Source of the DNA: Saksenaea vasiformis B4078
Lineage: Eukaryota > Mucoromycota > Mucoromycetes > Mucorales > Saksenaeaceae
Length of the DNA: 64,000 nucleotides
Assembly: GCA_000697055.1 (NCBI GenBank)
Contig: JNDT01001633.1
Location: 28,201 to 92,200 of the forward strand
Reading direction: 5' to 3'
Position 1 is the stretch's first letter; each line of letters begins with the position of its first letter. Below, piece after piece: positions 33,221 through 44,299 of this stretch. The notes under the pieces are model-generated. The model was not told where the DNA came from and did not search any database. It saw only the letters and a list, made by a program, of their open reading frames with translations. The position numbers and the translations under genes are program-made.

Positions 33221-35151
33221 ATGCCGCCAAAGAACATAACTATGACCAGTGAACAACGCAACGCGATATGCATAAAAAAGTAGAAAAGCCCCAGACACTC
33301 TCAGAACTATCGGTTTGGGCGAAGAACCAATTTGGTTTTTAAAGGAACCCGACATAACGACAATTTCAAAAATCTTTGAAACGGAAGCGTAATGGTTCGC
33401 CAGAACCTGTAAACAAATCCCATAAAAGACAAAAGGATTGTGCTAGTCCGGTAAGCAGCTTATATAGGTTTAAATTTATCATTATTTATTGTAAAGTATA
33501 GAAACTTGAAGAGTCACTTGTTCTGTGGATCCAGACAGCAGAACAAAATAACCTACAGACAAAGTGGGATATGATTAAACTTGCCGCTAAAAAGATCGCC
33601 GACTGATTGAATATTCCAGAAGATGAGCGTATCAAATTTTCAAACGGTTGGCAACATCGATTTCAGAAAAGACACGGCATTCGTATGTATCGTGTCCACG
33701 GAGAGCAAGCTGAAGCTGACACAGTGGCGATCAGCAACTCAATTGACGAAATCCGAGCAAAAGTGAAAGATCCCCGGGACGTGCGTAACATGGATGAAAC
33801 CGCCATATTCTACCGAAATCCACCGCAGACAACTATCTCGTTGCATGCAATAAATGGTGTCAAGAAAGACAAGACCCGATTGACAATTGCTCTTACTGTT
33901 AATGCTGATGGGAGCCACATCTACCGCCCACTAATCATTGGAAATGCGGCACAACCACGCTCATTCAAGAAAAAGACAGGTATATATTACTTACACTGGC
34001 TATATTTCTGGCAAAAGGGACTTATCTTAATCATAGCAACGGAGCTTGGATACAGATCATATTATCACAATTCAACTGCATAGATGACCAAGAAAATTTT
34101 CCAGATTACTTGAGAGTGTTGTGTCCAAACAACTCAATGCTACACAACAGTTCCTCATAAGTGTATCACACATCACTCCGCTGAATTCGGTTATCTAGAG
34201 GGATTTTTTAGTAAAACAGTTCCTCGTCCTTTTTCACAAGAATAAAACAGTACACCGAGTCTCACGAACTTCACCGTTTCGACTTAGTAGATAACCGACA
34301 TAACAGAGAGAATTTGACTTTGCAATGAAGGCTAACGGTCGAAAAGTCTTGCTTCTGCTTGACAACTTCTCAGGACACGTAGTTAACTATAAACCCACCA
34401 ATGTTGAGTTGCTATACTTGCCCCCAAATACAACGTCAAAGCTGCAGCCACTTGATCAAGGAATTATCCGAACATTTAAAGCCCATTGTCGGTATGCGAT
34501 CTAAGCCTGCTTAGGTTTCCGCAGAAAGCTAATATTACATCTTTATAGCAACTTGCAGTATGAATTAGCATATCGAGAGATCACTCTGCGGAACAGAGGA
34601 ACAACGGTACTGCAGAAAGTCTTCCAAGTCAGTCAATTACAAGCTATGCGATGGATACGACTTTCGCTTGAGAAGATGAAACAGAAGCCTGAAACAATTC
34701 GAAATTACGGGGCATAATGGACGGTCCTGTCCTTGCGAACAAGACAACATCCGAATCCGACGAGCTTTTGACGAGTATGAACAGCCATCTCCAGATTATC
34801 AATGGAACAACAATGACAGAATCTGAGTTTGATAATAGCTGCCGAGAGGAAGATGAGACTGTCCACTCAAGCACCGAGGATGACATATTTGCAGTTATGG
34901 AGCAGGAGAACGTACAAGAAGAAAATGAGGAAGACAATGTGCTTGAAGTTATGGAAGAAAGAACAACTCTCTCACTAAGATACCAGCTATTACATATTGA
35001 CACCATGATTGGTTTCTTTGACGAAGAAAAGTATGGAAGTGTTGTGGATGATCTCCGAAAAATACGAGATGGATTGCGAGACCAATGCATCATGAGACAA
35101 CGTCTATTACGTCGTATTTTGCAGGCAATCGACCAACATCGAGTGGTTTAG
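33221..35151 (+). pseudogene. Dead pogo/Tigger-type DDE transposase
   Basis: A likely original ATG at 33221 (MPPKNITMTSEQRNAIC). Recognisable parts are the DNA-binding region (FSNGWQHRFQKRHGIRMYRV, CENP-B-type), the first catalytic block RNMDETAIFYRNPP, GVKKDKTRLTIALTVNADGS, the second block RKVLLLLDNFSGH, then VELLYLPPNTTSKLQPLDQG with the third aspartate, and a C-terminal acidic tail (34717-35151: DDIFAVMEQENVQEENEEDN). Several stops lie in the first 350 bp and around 34690, and a 230-bp insertion splits the region before the second aspartate. An intron-like gap (KKTG/SNGAW near 33978-34038) may be original. Confidence 0.82.
34076..34305 (+). repeat. Small nested insertion in the transposase, also present nearby in reverse
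   Basis: Transposase coding breaks after ILSQFN (about 34075) and resumes at FDFAMKANGRKVLL (about 34311). The intervening sequence contains ATCACTCCGCTGAATTCGGT and GAGTCTCACGAACTTC, which recur on the opposite strand at about 36045-36155. Within it TCGGTTATCTA (about 34187) and TAGATAACCGA (about 34290) form an inverted pair, suggesting a short inverted-repeat element. Confidence 0.55.
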
Positions 35152-35396
35152 AAGCAATAAATTCCTTCCCCCGATAGCGGGTTCAACCCTCTTTATAAAC
35201 TTGAACTTGATTTTACTGAGGATTTGAAAATCTACACTGTGTTTTCTGGCCGTTCCCGCGAAATTTCTTGAAAAGAACGAGGTTTGAAATTAAAGGGTTT
35301 TGATTTTACCGGGGGCCTACTGTACGTACAGATGCAGTCGATATTGTATCTTCGACTTGCAAAGACTGGTTTTACAAGCGGTGATAACTCAGTTTC

Positions 35397-35858
35397 TCAA
35401 AAAACTGGCCTCTCAGCTTTTCCGCTCGCATGTAAAAACAATACACGTACGTCTTTTAAAAAATAGTGATCGACATTTGGATATTTCTTCAGTATCGCCT
35501 TAAGCATCGAATAGCAACCGAAAGCTGCTTTAACGTGATAAAACACATGTCTGCTTCTATCTCCTGCTTTGTATGGACCAGATGCTTCAACTAAAAGGAT
35601 TTCGATATCAGGCTGCTTGATATACACTATTCCGTCGGCGTTATATCTCTTTGATGCATTTATCGCCTGTAACTCGTTTCTCTTACTATGAAGTTGCATA
35701 CAAGTCCTTCCACAGAGTTTGCAGACAACTCTATCAACGGATACAGAGCATAATGACAATAAGAACTTTCCGTCACTTAGGTAACAAGGGCGTTCCTTGT
35801 TATGGATGCTACCGGAACTGTGATTCAAAGCGTAAATAAACAACTTAACCTGAAACAA
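35397..35858 (-). pseudogene. Fragment of a multi-copy Mucoromycota protein, possible nuclease fold
   Basis: The frame of 153 codons contains HSKRNELQAINASKRYNADG, then IVYIKQPDIEILLVEASGPY, FYHVKAAFGCYSMLKAILKK and DVRVLFLHASGKAERPVF. I recall proteins with this block in several copies in Mucoromycota genomes, without a known function. The order E ... DG ... (hydrophobic)LLVEAS resembles the acidic core of PD-(D/E)XK nucleases, but the usual lysine is a serine here, so this is only a guess. The start at 35858 is arbitrary and upstream frames are broken, so I call it a fragment. It lies just outside the right end of the pogo-type element. Confidence 0.4.
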
Positions 35859-36044
35859 GATCTTAAAATATATGGAGTATCCGTGACAAAAAAAGGTATG
35901 TCCTTCTGTCGAATGGTTCTAGTGGTTGATTCTTCGAAAAGATCGGCGCTGCACAATCTGGTGTTCCCTACACATAGCATATTTAGATGTCATACAGTTG
36001 ATTTTCTGATTCTTCAACTACTGAGATGTCGGCCATCTAGGATG

Positions 36045-36155
36045 TCGAAACAATCAAGTTCGTGAGACTCGGCTGTATTATTTATTCTCTTGAAAAAGAA
36101 CCAGGAACTAGTGTCGCTAAGAATTCCTCTAAATAACCGAATTCAGCGGAGTGAT
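36045..36155 (-). repeat. Inverted copy of the small element nested in the transposon
   Basis: On the minus strand this reads ATCACTCCGCTGAATTCGGT, TTATTTAGAGGAATTCTTAG and GAGTCTCACGAACTTGA, matching 34165-34275 over about 110 bp with scattered differences. Confidence 0.65.
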
Positions 36156-36719
36156 ATATGTTTTTCTAATTAGGAACTGCTGTATCAGAAAGATGTACAG
36201 AAGCAACATCTACATATGCTGTGGAAAAGATAACTGGCTTGAGATAATGTGCAAACGTATAAGCGAGAATGGCTGTGTGTCTTCTTCAAGCGAAATTGCA
36301 TCATGCAGGGAGCATGGGATATCAACTGTTCTCCAAAACCATTTTCCGCATTGGATAACGCCATAACGTTCGAGTCTAATAAAATGTATAAATAAATTTT
36401 CATAGAAGGATACATCCTATTTTATACCTATAGAAATGACAGGTGTGATTAACTTTAGGTCGTCAGAACGTGAGGAGGCCATTTGTTTTTTTAGCCACCA
36501 TACGTCTGAATATTGCTAGTATGTTTTGACCGCCCAGGACATCTCGATTCCAAGGTATTGCGCACCTGCTTATCCTTGGGCATCCGGCCGTTTAGTCTGC
36601 TTTTTCACCTTGCGTCTGTTACAAAGAGGACAAAATTGGGATGCGAGGTATTCCTCAATCATGACGACTCGGGTCGTGAACTACATTTATGCAGTTAAAC
36701 TAAGGTAGTCCCTTGGCAC

Positions 36720-37577
36720 ATCGGCTCACCTGCCGCTGCTAAATAATAAAGCTTGTTCTTTATGGTCCTTACTGAAGACAGGAGTTTTCCTTTCACCGAG
36801 GAATAGGCCGCACCATTTCCGAAATCAATGACAACCGGACGTTGTGATTCATCGACTTGGTAGAAACAAAATAGTTTGGATCAAAGAACTGAACGTCATC
36901 TTTGAAGGCGTCCAAGGCAAGTTAGTGCTATTGTCGATGTTATCCCCTTTTCAAGCAACAGCGGCGAGCAGCTTGTAGCAAAGCCCATGTGAAATAACTG
37001 GGAGGGCTTGCTTCAGTTCGAGCAGACGTAGTATAAAGTAGTTGGCAAATAACGACCCAGCATATGTGACGTCTCGGATGTGCTTAATAGCAGAGCGAAT
37101 TGATTCCACAAAGTCCGGATTCTTGCAAGTATTCTGTAGGGACGCCTTAATTATGCTTGTACGTTTTAATGCGCATGCAGCTTTCGGGCGAGGTTTGTAG
37201 TTTTCACACGCGGCATTGGATGCATGGCTATGTCCAGGCTTCCCCCAGGAACTACAGACGATATCTTCTCCTTTGCTATTTTTGCTGCACCTCTCTCTGG
37301 GCTTGATATTTTGCCCTTCGCTTCTTCTGAGCTAGTTCATTTTTCTTCTGCTTTTTTGATTTGGTTCCCGAAGTGGCTCCTAACACTTTGTAATAGTATT
37401 AAGCGATGAACACTTTCTTCTTTTTTTACCTGAGGGCGTAGATGCTGATATCGAAGCCTCAACATTGCCTATTCGACGTTTTATTTGTCCAGCGTTTTCA
37501 TCTTTTTCTTGTCCAACCGTGAATGACGCATATTTGAAACGATTTTTATCAGAAGGACGGGGTTTTCTCTTTTTCAC
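36720..37577 (-). pseudogene. Decayed mobile-element ORF with zinc knuckle
   Basis: From 37577: KKRKPRPSDKNRFKYASFTV, then a KKQKKNELAQKKRRAKYQAQ basic region (about 37360-37300), a zinc-knuckle-like CSSWGKPGHSHASNAAC, and in the same region ALKRTSIIKASLQNTCKNPD, FVESIRSAIKHIRDVTYAGS and LFANYFILRLLELKQALPVI followed by SHGLCYKLLAAV. Frame changes and stops interrupt it repeatedly. I associate the 'CxxCGKPGHxRxxSxxC ... TYAGSLFANYFxLRxLE' arrangement with N-terminal regions of Mucoromycota element proteins whose C-terminus is a TnpB-like zinc ribbon; that link is from memory. No C-terminal part is seen here. Confidence 0.45.
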
Positions 37578-37901
37578 ACGTATAGGGACTGAAAGTCGTC
37601 GTCATCATTATTATGTTTTTTACCTGTCACTTCGTATGAGATTTTTTAATATTATATATATCGTAATCAAGACCGTTTTGACAAACACTCACTTTGTGTA
37701 ACAGAAGAGGATGTTTATTCAGACATGTTCGAAAGGTATCTCAGTAAATTTTGAGAGGAAGGCCAATGTAAGGGAAGAAAGCTGTCCCATTATGCATGGA
37801 TTCACAAGCATTCACATATAATCTATTCATCAACTACAGCTTTCACTTCGTTCAATAACGGCTTTTTATGGAAAGAACTACATCAAAGAGGAAAGGGAAA
37901 A

Positions 37902-38066
37902 ATGCATTTCTTTTTGGGTACTCTTCATGAGCGCTTGGGAGATGCAAGAAAGTTCACTCCGAAAAAGACCTTGGACCTCCGCCTTAGTCAGCCAATAGCT
38001 TCACGAAGGGAACAACTCTGTAACGTGCTTGCCAATACGTTAGAATTTCCTCCAGTCGAAGAATAA
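37902..38066 (+). CDS. Short unrecognised ORF, probable gene or element fragment
   Basis: A 54-residue reading from ATG 37902 (MHFFLGTLHERLGDARKFTP) continues KKTLDLRLSQPIASRREQLC and ends PPVEE. The frame remains open and protein-like for about 20 codons upstream (FNNGFLWKELHQRGKGK). Composition is balanced and looks like real coding sequence, but nothing extends it. It sits among element debris and is most likely a fragment. No function can be given. Confidence 0.35.
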   Translation: MHFFLGTLHERLGDARKFTPKKTLDLRLSQPIASRREQLCNVLANTLEFPPVEE

Positions 38067-38838
38067 GTTGAAACAGAACAACGTTTTTGATGTCATTCTG
38101 CGCTTGGTCAGTCTTCCTCTTAAGCTTTTGAAAATATCCGGCCTATTAACAACAAATCATATAGCAAATAATATTGTTGAAAGCCGGATTTCATTGGAGA
38201 TGAACGTTGCAGAGATTGGAGGGTAAACATCCACAGCGAGCGGCAGGCCGGGCTTCCCAATCCAGTAGGAGTCCGGTTGGCGTCTCATATCCCCAAGCCA
38301 CTAAATCCGGGTGCTTCTGGCGATTGCCAGTAAGTCTCCGCTCACAATTTTGTCCAATGTGGTTCTCTTTTTTCTCTCCTAATCACGATCATCCATTCGT
38401 TTCCTCGGACAACTCGATTCCGCTGTAATTTGTTCTACTTACATCTTGGAGGTTAGTCTAGTCATTCAATTGTTCTTTCTATGTCTTTTTTTTGGTTGGA
38501 TGTAAACTGCACCTTATGAACATTGGTGGTTGGATTGTTGTTTTCTTTCCTTTTGCACATTGTATACTTCCTTTGGAGAATACACCGAGGACACCGCTCT
38601 GTATTGGACATGTATGTTGGCGACAATCTGCACGATGCCAACATAATAAAAAGATATACTATGACAGACCCCCACACAAGAGGGCGGTTCGGAGCAACAT
38701 ACTTTTTGATATCATTGTTCCTCCTTCCCCAGCAGGCTTTACATAAACCATTTGCCGTGTGTTGAATTAAATTCTAATCGCTCTTTGCAAAATTTCTTTG
38801 TCATAGATTTGACATTTAATTAAAGAGAGTTATTAACG

Positions 38839-40355
38839 ATGGCGGATGAATTTGATATTTACGGCGATGACACATTTGATCAGGTAAGGAGGTGGTGTAT
38901 TCAGACGCAGCGTTTGATACTCCAATTTTAGTCCGACGATATCTTGAATGAGATCGTCGGTGAAACTTCCTCAGCAAGAGAAGCAAAACGACGAAAAACT
39001 ACCCAACAAACGCATACAGCCGAAGATGATTTATTCGCTGACTTTGGGGAAATTGACAAGGTAAAAGATAAAGAAGAGTCAACTGGTTTTTGTACCTTTG
39101 TTCAACTGTTGTCTACTCAGGACGCAAAGCCAAGCCGACGTGATGGAGACCAACGACCTCCTGCGCGTGAAGAAAATCAAAATACTTATAACCGAACGAA
39201 TACGTCGACGGCAACGGGTATGTGTGTGAAACTTCTTTTTCTTTTGCTCTGTTTTCTGACCCATCCCATATCACAGATTCTCACTCCCATAAACAAAGCG
39301 AATCACCACAAAGAATTCCATCTGCTGTTCATGCTCACAGAAGTCACGCAGAGTCACCCTCAAGGCGTGAACCATCAATGGCACTTGCCAATCTTCGAGG
39401 CGTCGTATCCCATCCTACCGGAGCAATTTATATCGGCGAGTTGGCCTGGGTAAGCTTTTTTTCTTTTTAATATAAAAAGGAAAACAGATCTAAAAAAATA
39501 TGAACACAGTATATTACCGATGAAGATATCAAAGCACCCCTTATTGATGCCGGTATTGCAACTGATTTAAAAGATTTGACATTTTTCGAACATAAGATCA
39601 ACGGTAAATCTAGAGGGTATGTACTGGAACGTTATTTTTAACGGGGTACAGATGACTTATATGTGTACGTAGCGTTGTCTTTCTGGAGTTTTCATCTGCT
39701 GATGTCGCATCTCGAGCAAAGGATATTCTGGATAATACGTACGTCTTTATTGAAAGATGGGATAATTATTGATCATGAAATTTTAGGGAGTTTGGTGGCA
39801 GAAAACCTGCAACAACATTCACTACATCATTGAACCCCTTTAAGCATCTTCCAAAAGGTAAGTAATAATAAAAAGGAGAAAACAGGAAACATGACTCAGC
39901 ATCCTATTAGAACCAATTCCAAAAGCACAAAGAATGCAACCACCAAATACCCGAATGGGTGGCGGTGGACAGATGATGGGTGGAGCAGCGTTTAATCCGA
40001 TGATGAGCGGTGCATTCGGTATGCCTTATGGTGGATTCCCGAATCCCAGAGGTGGCTTTATGGGAGGTTTCGGAGCAGAAAGCATGATGGGAGGAGCTTC
40101 TGGAAGAGGCCGCGGTATGCCTATGCGCGGTAACACACAGGGACAACAATACATGAATCGTATGGGCCGTGGCGGAGCCATGATGGGAGGTGGTGGTGGG
40201 AATTACATGGCCGATGGAGCTGGCTTCGGTGGTATGCTTTAACTCTACTATTTATCACCACAGGGACCTAACACGAAAGACTAGGCATGTATATTAATCC
40301 TGCATTTTTCGAGCAACAACAGCAAGGAAGCTATGGTGGAAACAGCAATCAATAA
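38839..40355 (+). CDS. RRM-domain RNA-binding protein, CPSF6-like
   Basis: Start ATG at 38839 (MADEFDIYGDDTFDQ), acidic N-terminus with REAKRRKTTQQ. A Ser/His-rich linker leads to one RRM: GAIYIGELAWYITDEDIKAP (RNP2 type), TDLKDLTFFEHKINGKSRGV and VVFLEFSSADVASRAKDIL (RNP1 type). The 'FFEHKxNGKSKG' form is like the cleavage factor Im 68-kDa subunit (CPSF6) and relatives. The C-terminus is rich in G, M and R (GGGGQMMGGAAFNPM; GGASGRGRGMPMRGN), ending GGNSNQ at 40355. Eight or so exons with short introns (for example acceptors near 38930, 39510 and 39670). A role in mRNA 3' processing is inference from the RRM alone. The eL27 gene starts 200 bp downstream on the same strand. Confidence 0.78.
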
Positions 40356-40557
40356 TCACTGCTTTAAACATTTGTTCAAATAAAGCAATTTTTTTAAAAA
40401 GAATGAGCGTTATTTACGTCATAAAAATCCGGCTCGGAAAGCTTGCTACAACAGCTTTCATGTCCGGGTCGGACAAATGTGGCGACCTGGTTTGTGTGTG
40501 CTAATAGGCATCTTCGAACTGAATATCGGACTCCCTCTTTTCTCACATTAGCCGACA

Positions 40558-41354
40558 ATGGTGAAGTTCATCAAGGCCGGAAAGGTAAAATATAATCGCA
40601 TTACACATCGATGGATGGTCGATGATGTGGAGAAATGATGACAAGGCCAGAAGCTAAACGTATTGTTTTTCCCATTAGGTTGTTGTCATTCTTCAGGGTC
40701 GTTATGCTGGCAAGAAGGCCGTTGTCGTCCGCAGTACGCATCATTTTCCTTTTTTCTCTTTTCTTTTCTTTTTTGGAGGGAGGGGAAGGGAGTGGCATAG
40801 TTGAACATTGTTGAATGGAAAAAAGGCGTGTGATACATCGACGAGTTTGAAAAAAGTCAGACACGACATTTGGATTGAGAATGCAGTGGAATTATTTCTT
40901 TGGCGAAGAGCGCGACTTCATAGTGGAAAATGAAACAGTACAGAAAGTTTAATGGTATTTTTTAATTTGTAGACCACGACGAAGGTACCAAGGATAGACC
41001 TTACGGTTACGCCGTTGTTGCTGGTATCGAGCGTTATCCCTTGAAGGTTACCAAGGCTATGGGCAAGAAGAAGGTTGCCAAGCGCTCCAAGGTCAAGCCT
41101 TTCGTTAAGATCGTTAACTACAACCATATGATGCCTACTCGGTAATATAAGCTGACAGAAGGATATGCGAAACTGACAAAATGCCGGTCTATAGTTACGC
41201 TTTGGAAATGGAGCAGATCAAGGGTACTGTCTCTGCTGACACCTTCAAGGAGCCCACTCAGCGTGAGGAGTCCAAGAAGGTTGTTAAGAAGTTGTTCGAA
41301 GAGAGATACAAGACTGGCAAGAACAAGTGGTTCTTCAGCAAGCTCAGATTCTAA
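40558..41354 (+). CDS. RPL27: 60S ribosomal protein eL27
   Basis: Start ATG at 40558. Four exons: [28 protein letters not shown] (about 40679-40734); [20 protein letters not shown] to NYNHMMPTR (about 40974-41142); and [20 protein letters not shown] to [10 protein letters not shown] (stop 41352-41354). The KOW-type start [15 protein letters not shown], the central [20 protein letters not shown] and the end WFFSKLRF are diagnostic of eL27. Total about 136 residues, the normal length. The introns after the first and second exons are comparatively long for this window (about 95 and 240 bp), common in ribosomal protein genes. Confidence 0.95.
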
Positions 41355-41399
41355 ACTGTTTGATGCGTATGTTGTTTTAATATAAACGTCGCGACATGC

Positions 41400-42540
41400 C
41401 CACCTTCCTGCTTTTGCTTTTATTTGCTTATTGATCTTTATTGAATGACTGCACGCCTGAAGAGCAAGTTATGCTCCATCAGCAGACTTAAAGATGTGAT
41501 GCTGTAACAGTAGTATGATCAAGCCGTGAATTTAATATCGCACCCGTCTCCTAAAGCCAGGATTCATGCTTCACCAACAAATGCCACCTGGCTTAAACAA
41601 ATGGGAATCCAGATCCTAAGGATGTAAAAGAGTCAGTAAAGGACCATATAAGGCTATAATCTCCGAAGGCGAACCACCAGCGTTGTAGGAAACGAGGGAT
41701 ACCACTGCATCGATGATGGTAGATTCAATGCGACGAGAGATCCCTTGCTTATTGAAAGAGATATTCGATGGACACAAGATGAGGCGACTTTTTAAAGAAT
41801 CTGTAGGACGAAAGGCTCGATGTGAAATATGTGAGCATGAATACGAAAAGGAGAAGCGCAGTTTTATATATCACATACACTTAGAGCTTGATTGTGATTT
41901 TCCTTCTGACACATCAAGAAGGACTGTTGTCAGTGTGTCCGAAGGAAATCGCGCCCCCAAATCATACCCAAATTTTAGGAATTGCAGATTTTGGTTCATC
42001 TTACAGATAGGTTGCTTAAACCGTCTTAGACAGCAGAACTTAGCGTTAAAATCCACGAGACTGGGAAATCTTACACATCACAAAAAGTGAAGCGCGCTTA
42101 GACATTGTATTCGTTGGAGGCTAGGCTGGATGCCCAACGGGAAGCCTTGAATATATCGACATTGCTCTATAGATACAAACTTCGGTCGTCTCCGTGCGAT
42201 ACAATATCTAGAAACTCTCCAGCCTTTACACATCCCATTGATTATCCCCCTACGTGTTGAATAAACCGCCCAGTCTCGACACACCCGCTATTGGCAACAG
42301 AACTAGTCAGCGTTATGTGATACCTTGCTGCAGACTGATTCCCTCACACACGAGCTGCATACATTCCTTGCGGATTCATCTTGCAAACATACCGTTCAAC
42401 CGACTTCCTTCTCTGGCTTTCGAGCGCACCTCTCGTTATAACACGACTTCATCACGTAGCTAGTTCAATAGCCAGCGATATCATATTGTCACAGAAGTGT
42501 AAAAAATCCTTTATTATGTTGTATTTACTCCTCTGAATAT
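41400..42540. other. No supported gene
   Basis: About 1.1 kb between eL27 and TAF6. A plus-strand frame at 41713-42090 includes ARCEICEHEYEKEKRSFIYH, a possible CxxC fragment, but it degenerates within about 60 residues and I cannot place it. Confidence 0.4.
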
Positions 42541-42554
42541 TTCATAAACTACTG

Positions 42555-44290
42555 TTAACTGGCGGCATCAATAATAACTTGCAATGCAGATTTACGATTC
42601 TCGCTCTCCAAAAACGTATTACCCACAACTTCTCCAATAGCGTCAATGAATCTCTTCTTATCGTCGTCTGATGCTGTTGTATGCTCTCCATCCATTTCCA
42701 TTGGCTCTGATCCCGCAGAGTCGCTAGACTTTGGTTCTGCATTGGCAATCTGTTTCAGCACAGTCTGAAGAAAAGGTTCAGATCACATGAAGAAGATAGC
42801 AGTTAGACCACTTACAGTCAACGCATCTTTGCACCGCTGCGCTTCTTGTTTTCGCACAGGATTGCTACTGCTCAACGCTCCTCTCAAACAGTTTTCTCCA
42901 TAGAATTTGACATTAGGAGCAATCAGTACACGTGTCACTTCTGGTCCGAGTTGATAGAGTCCAATAATCGCACCATACTGTGTCGTTAAAGGTTTCGCAG
43001 GATCCAGGAAAGCTCGAAGTAGCGTTTTGGTAATACGTGGCTTCAACGTATGGTAAGCTTTTCCGTACTGAGTGCAGATAGTGGCGATCAAAGTTGCAGC
43101 ACGATGACGGGTTGCCCAATGATCCTGTATTTGTGGATTCTCACAAATTGTTCGGCCTACCAAGCATGACAGTATAGGAGGGATGAGTTGATGCAGCTAT
43201 CTCAATCATTAGCTACAGAGTTAGAGATCCAAACAATAACCTACGTATGGTTCCACAAAGAGATGCTTGTTATTCAACAATGACTGAGCCATGGAAAGCA
43301 TAGCTTCTAGGACATCAAGGTTTTTGTGGTTTTGCGTAACCTATACGAAATTCAGAGGACTTTTTCAGACTTCTGTGTTAGATATATTCTACCTTTTTGT
43401 GGATATGCTGTACGAAGTAAGGGAGCAGTTGGTGAAGACCAGGATCAAGTCTCAAACTTTCAAAAGCTTGAGACCGTAATCGCTCATCCTCACTCAGCAC
43501 TGCCTCCGTAATCCGTTCGAAATACATCTGCAGTTCCTTCGACAGCACATGCTTTACGAGGGGCTTGACGTCCACTTGGTCTGTAGAAATACCGTTTGAC
43601 ACAGCGTGTGATTTTGTTCGTTTTGTGAGAAGCTCAGCCTTGGCATCTACCAACGAACATCAGCATTTGTCATAAAGCAAGAAACGTCCATACCGCTGGG
43701 TGTAGGGTTCTGAGGAATAGCTGGTTGCACACCCTCGATAGCTAACCAATGTGCTGTAAAAGACACATCGAGCGGTATCTTTGGAAGTGGTTTGTTGAGA
43801 ATTGTATCAAAGTCAACCTCTTCATCTTCTGCAAAGTAAAGATCATGGGAATTCGCAGTAGTCTTTCTGAATTTGGGTGCTTCACCACACGCGTAGCCGT
43901 ACAAAGGCTGCAAATGCCGGTGAAAAGATTGTTGCATTGTTGATCTTAACTGATGAAAACGACGTTTACCTCTACGTTTTTCACGCGTAAGGCTGCATTC
44001 ATGTCATCCACAGTCAATTTCGATCGTTTCGAATGTCTCATAAATTTTGCTGCTTCCTGTAGTGATCACAATTAATTCAAACTAGATTTCTAAAGTGTGC
44101 AGCTAGAGAATGTACCTGGATCAGTTCATTAACCCGATACTCAACATCTTGGGCAAGCGCAGATGCTACTTCGTCTTTAACGTTAGAAATACCCAAGGAT
44201 TCGCCAATATTCTATACGATGTTTAGTATGCCAGCTTTGCATTGTGCTATGGATAAGTACTTTAATCGTCTCTTTTGGGAACACGCTCAT
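42555..44290 (-). CDS. TAF6: TFIID/SAGA-type subunit TAF6
   Basis: TAF6 pairs with TAF9 through a histone fold and has C-terminal HEAT repeats. Start ATG at 44290 (MSVFPKETIK), joined across an intron (ends ATCGTATAG, about 44214) to NIGESLGISNVKDEVASALA and QDVEYRVNELIQ, then EAAKFMRHSKRSKLTVDDMN: a complete histone fold. Next come LQPLYGYACGEAPKFRKT and FFAEDEEVDFDTILNKPLPK-like residues (YFAEDEEVDFDTILN), IPLDVSFTAHWLAIEGVQP, the TAF6C HEAT region (SKELQMYFERITEAVL; HKNLDVLEAMLSMAQSLL; HWATRHRAATLIATICTQYG; LTTQYGAIIGLYQLGPEVTR; FYGENCLRGALSSSNPVRKQ) and a short acidic tail ending QVIIDAAS. About eight exons. Confidence 0.92.
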
Positions 44291-44299
44291 GCTTCGCGT

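Larger units (their letters stand above)
32922..35322 (+). mobile_element. pogo/Tigger-type DNA transposon with both termini
   Basis: The left end reads CAGTAGCCCCTCCGCTAAAA and the right end, on the other strand, CAGTAGGCCCCCGGTAAAAT: near-perfect inverted termini of the CAGTA..CCC type known for pogo/Tigger elements. Both are flanked by TA (32920-32921 and 35323-35324), the target duplication of the Tc1/mariner superfamily. The 2.4 kb interior encodes a CENP-B/DDE-type transposase, now dead. The element therefore moved as a unit into a TA site and decayed afterwards. Confidence 0.85.
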
